A DNA stretch of 25,218 bases from an uncultured Woeseia sp. (lineage in GTDB: Bacteria > Pseudomonadota > Gammaproteobacteria > Steroidobacterales > Woeseiaceae): contig CALALV010000162.1 of NCBI GenBank assembly GCA_937925605.1, positions 1-25,218 on the forward strand, read 5' to 3'. Below are positions 7,123 to 13,831 of this stretch, in pieces. Below the pieces are notes generated by a model, which saw only the letters and a list, made by a program, of their open reading frames with translations, was not told the DNA's origin and did not search any database. How positions within the stretch are numbered: position 1 is the stretch's first letter; each line of letters opens with the position of its first letter. A program made the position numbers and the translations under genes.

Positions 7123-8433
7123 TCAGTTGATCAGCAGGTGCAGCCAGATCGACAGGCCGTAGCCCAGCGCGATCGCCGGCGTCCACTTCAGGTGGCCGAA
7201 AAACGTGTAGCGCCCGCGCGCCTGGCCCATCAGCGCGACTCCCGCGGCGGAACCGATCGACAACAGGCTGCCGCCGACGCCGGCGGTCAGCGTGATCAGC
7301 AGCCACTGCGTGTCGTCCATCGCCGGGTTCATCTCGAGGACCGCGACCATCAGCGGAATGTTGTCGACGATTGCGGACAGTATGCCGATCAGCACGTTGG
7401 CGATGGTCGGGCCGAGCTCCGTGTAGAACAGCGTGGACATGTGCGCGAGATAGCCGACATAGCTCAGGGCGCCGACGCACATGATGACGCCGAAGAAGAA
7501 CAGCAGCGTGTCCCACTCGACGCGCGCGACCTCGCGGAAGCTGTCGAAGGCGTTGACGTCGCCCGCGATACCGTAGCCGGGGTCGTCCGTCGGCCGGGCC
7601 ACGTGCGTGCGCTTCAGGTAATAGCCGAAGAACTTCAGGTACGCGAGCCCGGTCATCATGCCGAGGAACGGCGGCAGGTGCAGGAAGTTGTGAAACGACA
7701 CCGCGGTCGCCACCGTCAGCATGAACAGGACCACGATACGACGCGCTCCGCGCTTCAGCGTCACGACCTCCTCCTCGGCCGTGGCGCGCTCCTTCGACAC
7801 GGCCAGCGACATCAGCAACGCGGGAACGACGTAGTTGACGACCGACGGCAGGAACAGCACGAAAAACTCCTGGAACGCGAGCAGGCCGCGCTGCCAGACC
7901 ATCAGCGTCGTGATGTCGCCGAACGGGCTGAACGCGCCGCCGGCGTTCGCCGCGACGACGATGTTGATGCAGCCGAGGCTGACGAAGCGCAGGTTGTCCC
8001 GGCCGACAGCCAGCACCACGGCGCTCATGACGAGTGCTGTCGTCAGGTTGTCGATGAACGGCGAGAGGAAGAAGCTGCAGACGCCGGTAATCCAGAACAC
8101 CTTGCGGTAGCTGAAGTTGCGCGATACCAGCCAGGACTTCAGCGCGTTGAACACGTTGCGCTCGGTCATCGCGTTGACGTAGGTCATCGCGACCAGCAGG
8201 AACAGGAACAGCTCGGCGAATTCGACCAGGAAGCGTTCGAGCGCCTCCTCGGTCTCTGCAGCGAGACCCGCTCCCGCGTGGTACCAGGCAAGCAGAGCCC
8301 ACATCATGCCGGCAGCCAGCAGCACCGGCTTCGACTTGCGGATGTGGGTGTGCTCCTCGGAGATGACGACGGCGTAGGCCGCGACGAAGATGACGAGCGA
8401 TACGATGCCGACCCAGTGCGATGTCAGGTCCAT
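7123..8433 (-). CDS. nhaD: NhaD-type Na+/H+ antiporter
   Basis: 436 residues, highly hydrophobic, with about 11-12 predicted transmembrane helices. NhaD-family hallmarks include EEHTHIRKSKPVLLAAGMMW near the N-terminus, FLSPFIDNLTTALVMSAV, the paired motif NAGGAFSPFGDITTLMVW, and VGALSYVGYLAH plus VDNIPLMVAVL toward the C-terminus. These Asp/Asn-containing membrane motifs belong to the ion transporter (IT) superfamily. It should expel Na+ (or Li+) in exchange for protons at the inner membrane. GGGGAG lies about nine bases before the ATG. It starts 21 bases after the metS stop, so it is the last gene of the metP-metS-nhaD operon. Confidence 0.92.
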   Translation of the reverse strand: MDLTSHWVGIVSLVIFVAAYAVVISEEHTHIRKSKPVLLAAGMMWALLAWYHAGAGLAAETEEALERFLVEFAELFLFLLVAMTYVNAMTERNVFNALKSWLVSRNFSYRKVFWITGVCSFFLSPFIDNLTTALVMSAVVLAVGRDNLRFVSLGCINIVVAANAGGAFSPFGDITTLMVWQRGLLAFQEFFVLFLPSVVNYVVPALLMSLAVSKERATAEEEVVTLKRGARRIVVLFMLTVATAVSFHNFLHLPPFLGMMTGLAYLKFFGYYLKRTHVARPTDDPGYGIAGDVNAFDSFREVARVEWDTLLFFFGVIMCVGALSYVGYLAHMSTLFYTELGPTIANVLIGILSAIVDNIPLMVAVLEMNPAMDDTQWLLITLTAGVGGSLLSIGSAAGVALMGQARGRYTFFGHLKWTPAIALGYGLSIWLHLLIN

Positions 8434-8454
8434 GTTGGACGTTCTCCCCGTGTG

Positions 8455-8574
8455 TCAGCTCGGTTTGTTCTTGTCTTTGCCCGGCGTCTTGAGGACATGG
8501 TAGTAGCACCACGCCGTCAGCGCGACCACGCCGAGCACCGATAAACTCATGAAAATGACGGCCGCGGTCGTCAT
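8455..8574 (-). CDS. metS: MetS-like small subunit of methionine/alanine importer
   Basis: 39 residues: one membrane helix (about residues 4-25, AVIFMSLSVLGVVALTAW) and a lysine-rich cytoplasmic tail ending PGKDKNKPS. Length, single helix and basic tail match the MetS family of small subunits that accompany NSS-type methionine/alanine importers, first described in Corynebacterium. The ATG overlaps the TGA of the transporter gene as ATGA, so translation is coupled. Longer in-frame starts would run antisense-free but inside the metP gene and lack family support. Confidence 0.88.
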   Translation of the reverse strand: MTTAAVIFMSLSVLGVVALTAWCYYHVLKTPGKDKNKPS

Positions 8575-10184
8575 GGCGCCATCCCGTTTGCAGGATCCGG
8601 ACGCCAACGGCGCGCGCCGATGGCCGTCGCGACCATCAGCAGGCCGACGACCAGCAGGATCACCAGCCAGGCGTACAGCGCGTTGCGGTCCGGCGGCACG
8701 CCGGCGGCCCGGTCGCCGAGCACCGAGCGCACGTAAGGCGGCAGGTTGTTGATGCAAAATCCCGCGAAAATCACCAGCAGGAAGGTCGGCGACACGTAAC
8801 GGATGACGAAGCGGAAGAAGCGCGGAATGCGGATCTGCGCGCCCGCGTGCGCCTCCGCGAGCCCTTTATCGACACCGAATACCCAGGCGAACAGGATGAT
8901 CTGGGTGCCGGCGACGATGAAGATCATGAACGTGCCGACCCAGAAGTCCAGCGTATCCAGCGCGACGAGGCCCTGGCTGAACCAGAGTACGAACAGGTTG
9001 CCGGCCAGCGCCAGCCCGCAGACCAGCCCGACCGCGGCGCGGTGCGTAAGCCCCAGCGCCTCCTCGAAGAAGGCCTTGGTCGGCTGCAGCATCGACAGCG
9101 AGCTCGTGATCGCCGCCAAGAACAGCATGAAGAACCAGAGTGCGCCGAACAGCTCGCCGGCCGGCATGCGCGCGAACACGACCGGCAACACTGCGAAGCC
9201 GGTAGAGAACGTGCCGCCCGCATTCGCCTGCGTCGCCGCCACGCCGATGAACACGACCGCGGCGGTCAGCGTGATCATGCCGCCGAGCGCGACCTCGAAG
9301 AACTCGTTGGTGGCCGAAGACGTCAGGCTCGACAGCACGACGTCCTCGTCCTCGCGCATGTAGGACGCGTAGTTGATGATGACGCCGAAGCCGACCGACA
9401 GGCTGAAGAAAATCTGGCCGGCCGCCGCGAGCCAGGTCTGGAAATTGCCGAGCGCGGCGAAGTCCGGGTTCCACATGAAGTTCAGGCCGGCGGCGACGTT
9501 CTGTTCGGGATGCGCCGGGTCCGGCGTGCCCAGCGTCAGCACGCGGACCAGGATGATCACCGCGCAGACGGCCATCGTCGGCATCGCCCAGCGGCAGAAG
9601 CGCTCGATGCCGCGCGACAGCCCGCGCCACAGGACCCAGGCGTTGATCGCGGCCACGATCAGCCAGAACGTGAGCGGCGCGCCGGCGCCGCCGAACAGCG
9701 TGCCGTTGGCTGCGCTGCCGGTGGCCGCGGCGAACTCGGCGTTCGACAGCGCGACCTGCGCCGGCACGCCGTCAGCCGCGGCCAGCCCGAGGCCGCCGGT
9801 CGCGTAGCGGTACGCGTAGTAGAGGCACCAGGACTCGATGACGACGTAGTAGAAGTAGACGACCAGCGGCACCAGCACGCCGAAGGCACCCATGTAGCGG
9901 GCGGCCGGGTGGCGGCCCCACAGGCCCATGATCGCCGGTGCCGAGTGCAGCCCGTGGCGACCGCCGTAGCGACCCATCGTCCACTCGGCCCAGCCGATCG
10001 GGATACCGAGCAGCAGGAACGCAATGACGTAGGGTATGAGGAAGGCGCCGCCGCCGTTCTCGGCGGCGTTGCCCGGAAAACGCAGGAAATTGCCGAGACC
10101 GACCGCGGACCCGGCGACCGCGAGTATGACACCGAGCCTGGTGCCCCAGGCCTGCACGGGCTGGCGCCCGCTGGGAGACTGCAC
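8571..10184 (-). CDS. metP: NSS-family Na+-dependent transporter (MetP-like large subunit)
   Basis: 537 residues from GTG 10184, preferred because GAGG (10192-10195) sits seven bases upstream; an alternative GTG at 10214 adds ten residues but has no ribosome-binding site. TM1 carries the neurotransmitter:sodium symporter signature WGTRLGVILAVAGSAVGLGN then FLRFPG, and the TM6 region shows GQIFFSLSVGFG, both part of the substrate and Na+ sites in LeuT-fold carriers. About 12 membrane helices are expected. With the small subunit encoded next to it, the likely substrates are methionine, alanine or related amino acids, imported with Na+. A candidate promoter lies at 10247-10274. Confidence 0.9.
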   Translation of the reverse strand: MQSPSGRQPVQAWGTRLGVILAVAGSAVGLGNFLRFPGNAAENGGGAFLIPYVIAFLLLGIPIGWAEWTMGRYGGRHGLHSAPAIMGLWGRHPAARYMGAFGVLVPLVVYFYYVVIESWCLYYAYRYATGGLGLAAADGVPAQVALSNAEFAAATGSAANGTLFGGAGAPLTFWLIVAAINAWVLWRGLSRGIERFCRWAMPTMAVCAVIILVRVLTLGTPDPAHPEQNVAAGLNFMWNPDFAALGNFQTWLAAAGQIFFSLSVGFGVIINYASYMREDEDVVLSSLTSSATNEFFEVALGGMITLTAAVVFIGVAATQANAGGTFSTGFAVLPVVFARMPAGELFGALWFFMLFLAAITSSLSMLQPTKAFFEEALGLTHRAAVGLVCGLALAGNLFVLWFSQGLVALDTLDFWVGTFMIFIVAGTQIILFAWVFGVDKGLAEAHAGAQIRIPRFFRFVIRYVSPTFLLVIFAGFCINNLPPYVRSVLGDRAAGVPPDRNALYAWLVILLVVGLLMVATAIGARRWRPDPANGMAP

Positions 10185-10246
10185 GACACGACCTCGACGG
10201 AGCGACGTGGGCACCGGGCGGGAACTCGCCCGGCGCGACGGCGCGG

Positions 10247-10274
10247 ATCATACGCCGTGCGCGGCCGGGCGCAA
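10247..10274 (-). promoter_or_regulatory. Candidate sigma-70 promoter for metP-metS-nhaD
   Basis: On the minus strand TTGCGC (10274-10269) and TATGAT (10252-10247) are separated by 16 bases. TATGAT matches five of six consensus -10 positions and stands out in very GC-rich DNA. It lies about 60 bases upstream of the chosen metP start. Confidence 0.5.
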
Positions 10275-10314
10275 GCCCCGCCTGGCGCGGCCCGGGCTCC
10301 GCGCGGCGGCCTGC

Positions 10315-10884
10315 TCAGTCGAAGCGGTAGGCGATGCCGAGCGACAGCATGGAGAGGTCCGCGTCGTCGAGCTGGAACAGCTCGTACTCGCCGCGCAGCT
10401 GCACCGGCCCGAGCTCGAAGCGCAGGCCGAGGCCGTAGCCGATATCGGTGCCGTCGTCGCTCGCGCTGGTACCGAGGGCCTCGGCCTCGACATCCCAGGC
10501 CAGCAGGCCGAGCTTGCCGAACAGGTCGATCGGCCCGACGTCGACGGCGGCGATGCCGAACGCGGAGATGCCGGTGTTGTCGAGCAGGATCTCGCCGATG
10601 ACCGTCTGCAGGTCAGGCTCGCCGAAATCGTGGTAGCCGAGCTCGACGCCGATGTCGATCACCGGCAGGTCGAACTCGTAGCCGCCGAAGACCTTGAACG
10701 CGCTGTCGTCCTCGTCGAGCGACAGCGGCAGGCCGGGTATGCCGATATCCTGCGGGTCGGATTCCAGCGTTGCACCGCCGGCGCTGGCGCCGATGTAGAA
10801 GCCGGAATCGGCCAGCGCGACACCCGGCAGCGCCAGTGCTGCCGCGAGCCAGGCCGGCGCGATCAGTTTGCTCTTGAATGTCAT
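10315..10884 (-). CDS. Outer-membrane beta-barrel protein (OmpA/Ail-like small porin fold)
   Basis: 189 residues from ATG 10884, with AGGGAG at 10891-10896. A signal peptide ends near GVALA-DSG (about residue 26). The mature protein begins FYIGASAGGA, contains alternating hydrophobic beta strands (FKVFGGYEFDLPVIDIGVELGY in parts, IGYGLGLRFELGPVQLRGEYELF in parts) and ends in SLGIAYRFD, a phenylalanine-containing terminal strand suited to BAM recognition, though Asp is last. The size fits an eight-stranded barrel. The barrel is very acidic outside the strands. No substrate or adhesin role can be assigned. Confidence 0.82.
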   Translation of the reverse strand: MTFKSKLIAPAWLAAALALPGVALADSGFYIGASAGGATLESDPQDIGIPGLPLSLDEDDSAFKVFGGYEFDLPVIDIGVELGYHDFGEPDLQTVIGEILLDNTGISAFGIAAVDVGPIDLFGKLGLLAWDVEAEALGTSASDDGTDIGYGLGLRFELGPVQLRGEYELFQLDDADLSMLSLGIAYRFD

Positions 10885-10978
10885 GGCACGCTCCCTGGTT
10901 TCGTTGCGCAAGTCACGATGGCAATGCTGGTTATGATTGCCGAGTTTCGCCGGGCGCGCTGTAACAAGAGGTTTCGAG

Positions 10979-11632
10979 TTATTGCCGGCAGCTTGCTGCA
11001 AGCACGGAGGGCAGCTGCGCGAGCTCGGGCACTGCGTGCAGGATCGCGTGGGCGCCGGCTTCGCTCAGCTCGTCCAGCGAGCCGTAGCCCCAGGTCACGC
11101 CGACGGCTGCGAGCCCGTTCGCGCGCGCGCCGGCAATGTCGTGACGGCGGTCGCCGATCATGACACTGTCCGCGCCCGCACCGGTTACCTCGAGCGCGTG
11201 GCGCAACAGTTCCGCCTTGTCGGTGCGCCGGCCGTCGAGCTCGGAGCCGAACACCTGCCGGAAATACGGCGCCAGCCCGAAGTGGTCGACGATGCGCTCG
11301 GCGTAGACACGGGGCTTGCTGGTCGCGACGAACAGCGACGAGCCGGCCGACGCGAGCGCCTCCAGCGCCTCGAGCATGCCCGGGAAGCGCCGGTTCTCTT
11401 GCCAGCCGACGTCGGCGAAGCGTTCCCGGTACAGCGCCAGCGCATCGGCGGCGCGCGCCTCGCCGACGAGTTCCGCGAAAGTCTCGAGCAGCGGCGGGCC
11501 GATGTAGCGGGTCAGCTCGTCCGCTGCCGGCGGCGCCTCGCCGAGGCGCTCGAGCGCGTAGCGGATGCAGCGGGTGATGCCCTCCTTCGGGTCCGTCAGG
11601 GTTCCGTCGAGGTCCAGGAACAGCGTCGGCAT
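10979..11632 (-). CDS. HAD-superfamily hydrolase, phosphoglycolate phosphatase-like
   Basis: 217 residues. Motif I is FLDLDGTLTD (nucleophile Asp7, acid Asp9), motif II is ATSKP, and motif III/IV is IGDRRHDIAGARANG, with the alpha-helical cap between motifs I and II (CIRYALERLG to WQENRRFPGM). This layout is subclass IA, as in Gph and related phosphatases. It probably dephosphorylates a small phosphorylated metabolite. It lies 94 bases upstream of, and on the same strand as, the outer-membrane protein gene; that gap is large enough to hold a separate promoter. Confidence 0.88.
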   Translation of the reverse strand: MPTLFLDLDGTLTDPKEGITRCIRYALERLGEAPPAADELTRYIGPPLLETFAELVGEARAADALALYRERFADVGWQENRRFPGMLEALEALASAGSSLFVATSKPRVYAERIVDHFGLAPYFRQVFGSELDGRRTDKAELLRHALEVTGAGADSVMIGDRRHDIAGARANGLAAVGVTWGYGSLDELSEAGAHAILHAVPELAQLPSVLAASCRQ

Positions 11633-11797
11633 GCGGCAGGCCAGGCGGCGGGTACGGGGCGGGGACAGTAGCAGATCGGGCCGCCGGACACCGCGATTTC
11701 CCGCCCTTCCGGTCAGCTTTCCCGCCGTGGCGGAATCGCGAATTCTGGACTACGCTCGTAGCGTCCGGCCCTGCCTGCGCCGGGCGAGGAGCCTCCC

Positions 11798-12373
11798 ATG
11801 TCCAGAATGTCCCTGCACCCGGCCGTCGATCACGGCATTCACCCGGGCCGAAAGGACTTCCGCGGCGGCACGCTCACCTGCCATTGCAGCAAGCGCCCCG
11901 TCGAGGTTGAAGTCAGCGCCCAGGTCGCACACAACCACGTCTGCGGCTGCACCAAGTGCTGGAAGCCCGCCGGCGCGCTGTTCTCGCTGGTCGGCGTCGT
12001 GCCGCGCGACAAGCTCGCCGTGACCGCCAACGAAGACAAGCTCGAGATCGTCGACAGGAAAGCGGTCATCCAGCGCCATGCCTGCAAGCAGTGCGGCGTG
12101 CACCTGTTCGGCCGCATCGAGAACAAGGATCACCCGTTCTTCGGCCTCGACTTCATCCACACGGAACTGTCCGAAGACGACGGCTGGGCGCCGCCGGAAT
12201 TCGCGGCTTTCGTCTCGTCGATCATCGAGGGCGGCTATCCCCCGGAGCGGATGGCCGACGTAAGGCGGCAACTGACGAGCATCGGTCTCGATCCCTACGA
12301 CTGCCTGTCGCCGCCGCTGATGGACCTGATCGCGACGCACGCGGCGAAAGCACACGGCAAGCGCGCCGCCTGA
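11798..12373 (+). CDS. gfa: Gfa-type S-(hydroxymethyl)glutathione synthase homologue
   Basis: 191 residues from ATG 11798 with GAGGAG at 11786-11791. The zinc cysteines follow the Gfa pattern: Cys28-x-Cys30, Cys49-x-Cys51-x2-Cys54 and Cys96-x2-Cys99 (CKQCGVHLFGRI). The C-terminal block LDFIHTELSEDDGW and the ending with PPLMDLIATHAA match full-length Gfa. Family members bind glutathione and were proposed to speed its condensation with formaldehyde. No glutathione-dependent formaldehyde dehydrogenase gene is adjacent, so a formaldehyde role here rests on homology alone. Confidence 0.9.
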   Translation: MSRMSLHPAVDHGIHPGRKDFRGGTLTCHCSKRPVEVEVSAQVAHNHVCGCTKCWKPAGALFSLVGVVPRDKLAVTANEDKLEIVDRKAVIQRHACKQCGVHLFGRIENKDHPFFGLDFIHTELSEDDGWAPPEFAAFVSSIIEGGYPPERMADVRRQLTSIGLDPYDCLSPPLMDLIATHAAKAHGKRAA

Positions 12374-12435
12374 CGGCGACGCGCGCGCCCCCGCCGGCAG
12401 GCGCCGCACCTGCCGCGGGTGGCCCTGCGCCAAGC

Positions 12436-12457
12436 GCGGCGGACAGTCGTCCGCCGC
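12436..12457. other. Perfect 9-bp inverted repeat between gfa and the DUF3775 gene
   Basis: GCGGCGGAC (12436-12444) and GTCCGCCGC (12449-12457) flank an AGTC loop. There is no T-tract after it, so it is not a classical terminator, but it may halt or stabilise the gfa transcript. A weak promoter candidate, TTTACG (12465-12470) and TAGAGT (12489-12494) 18 bases apart, follows and could drive the next gene. Confidence 0.4.
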
Positions 12458-12530
12458 CGGACGCTTTACGCGACGGCGATCCGGGTTTTAGAGTTATCGG
12501 TGTCTGCCAGGTCAACGGGAGCGCCCGACC

Positions 12531-12926
12531 GTGAACATCGAACTGAACCCGGACACCGTCTCCGGCATCATCGACATCGCGCGGGAATTCAACGAGCAGG
12601 ACGACGTCACGCCGCTCGAGGACGAAGCCGAACCGGACATCGACGACGAGAACCTGACCGGCCTGATGCTCAACCGGCACGGCAAGGACCCCTACTACCA
12701 GCAGCTCAAGGCGACGATCGAGGACCTCGAGCCCGACCAGCAGATCACGCTCGTCGCGCTGATGTGGGTCGGCCGCGGCGACTACACGCTCGACGAGTGG
12801 GACGATGCCTGGGACCACGCCCAGGAAAGCTGGAACGACCATACGGCCGACTACCTGATCGGCACACCGCTGCTCGCGGACTACCTCGCCGAAGCGCTCG
12901 ACCAGCTCGACAAGCAGGAAGACTGA
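12531..12926 (+). CDS. DUF3775-family protein
   Basis: 131 residues from GTG 12531 with GGGAG about nine bases upstream. The protein is small, acidic and probably cytoplasmic: no signal peptide, with helices rich in Asp and Glu (DDVTPLEDEAEPDIDDE). The block QQLKATIEDLEPDQQITLVALMWVGRGDY (read in parts) and the ending with TADYLIGTPLLADYLAEAL are what I recognise as DUF3775. The function is unknown. It has its own space on both sides and no obvious operon partner. Confidence 0.75.
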   Translation: MNIELNPDTVSGIIDIAREFNEQDDVTPLEDEAEPDIDDENLTGLMLNRHGKDPYYQQLKATIEDLEPDQQITLVALMWVGRGDYTLDEWDDAWDHAQESWNDHTADYLIGTPLLADYLAEALDQLDKQED

Positions 12927-13084
12927 GGGCCGCGGCGGTACTTTTTGCGCATTTCCGGCACGCCGCGATTCGGCCCGGCCAACCGACCGACACGCTGCGT
13001 AGCGGCGATGCGGGCGCAACTCACTGAATAGGAAAGACACCGCGCGGTGACGATCGTTGCGCCGCCGTGTCCGCGCCGAACCGG

Positions 13085-13114
13085 TTGGCCTCCGCGCGCC
13101 GACCGTACTATAAC
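13085..13114 (+). promoter_or_regulatory. Candidate sigma-70 promoter for the protease operon
   Basis: TTGGCC (13085-13090) and TATAAC (13109-13114) lie 18 bases apart, about 100 bases before the first gene of the pair. TATAAC matches five of six -10 positions. The remaining leader (13115-13210) is unusually AT-rich for this window, with no recognised riboswitch. Confidence 0.4.
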
Positions 13115-13210
13115 GGACCGGTCTGGTTACATCTGCAACCGGGCGACCTCATAAAACGACAACCACAATGCAATCGTGCCGGAGTCGCCTTCGGCCCACA
13201 GGGAGAGATC

Positions 13211-13831
13211 ATGTTGTCCTATACCAGGAGATCGACGGGGCTGCTGGCGGCACTGGCACTCGCCGTCCCCGGCCTGCTGTTCGCGGCAGGCCAGACCTAC
13301 GTCAAGCAGCAGAACCTCGCGGAGATGGTCGCCGAGGCCGACCGCATCTACCGCGGCACCGTGCTCGGCGTCGACGCGGGCGCGACCGACATCAACGGGC
13401 GTTCGCTGCCGACCACGACTTTCCGCATCCGCGTGACCGAGCTGCTGAAGGGCAGCGTCGACGAGCAGAAAGGCGAAGTGCAGATCGCCGAGTTGCGCGT
13501 CGTCGGCAGCGAGAAAAAATACCTGCGCGTCGAGGGCAACATGGCGCTGCTGAACAACCTGCCGGCGCCGCCGCAGCTGCGGGTCGGCGAGGACTACCTG
13601 TTGTTCACGAACGCACCGAACAGCTACGGCCTGTCGAACACGATCGGGCTGGCGCAGGGCTGGTTCAGCATTTCCCAGCAGGGCACCGACGAGGTGTGCG
13701 AGAACTCGCTGAACAACCTCGGGCTGTTCCGCAACATGGGCGGCAACCGGCCCGCCAAGGGCGCCATAGCCTATGGCGAACTGACCGACCTTATTCGTGC
13801 CGAGATCGCCGGCGCAGGAGGTCAGTCATGA
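13211..13831 (+). CDS. Small exported protein coupled to a secreted metalloprotease (possible OB/TIMP-like fold)
   Basis: 206 residues from ATG 13211, with GGGAGAG just upstream. A signal peptide ends near GLLFA-AGQ (about residue 20). The mature protein has the pattern MVAEADRIYRGTVLGVDAG, then TTFRIRVTELLKGS, then RVGEDYLLFTN, which reads like a five-stranded barrel of the kind found in OB/NTR (TIMP-like) domains: a transport/exposure strand, a long central strand followed by LKG, and a late YLLF strand. The N-terminal Cys-x-Cys of true TIMPs is absent; only one cysteine (in DEVCENS) remains in the mature chain. Its stop overlaps the protease start as ATGA. It may assist, anchor or inhibit the protease; this is inference. 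Confidence 0.75.
   Translation: MLSYTRRSTGLLAALALAVPGLLFAAGQTYVKQQNLAEMVAEADRIYRGTVLGVDAGATDINGRSLPTTTFRIRVTELLKGSVDEQKGEVQIAELRVVGSEKKYLRVEGNMALLNNLPAPPQLRVGEDYLLFTNAPNSYGLSNTIGLAQGWFSISQQGTDEVCENSLNNLGLFRNMGGNRPAKGAIAYGELTDLIRAEIAGAGGQS

Noticed and set aside
5549..8512. A 987-residue open frame on the minus strand
   Set aside because: It lies antisense to the cytochromes and the 2OG oxygenase and overlaps nhaD in another frame. Its Arg/Ala/Gly-rich composition with no motifs is the usual artefact of GC-rich DNA; the overlapping genes have clear family motifs.
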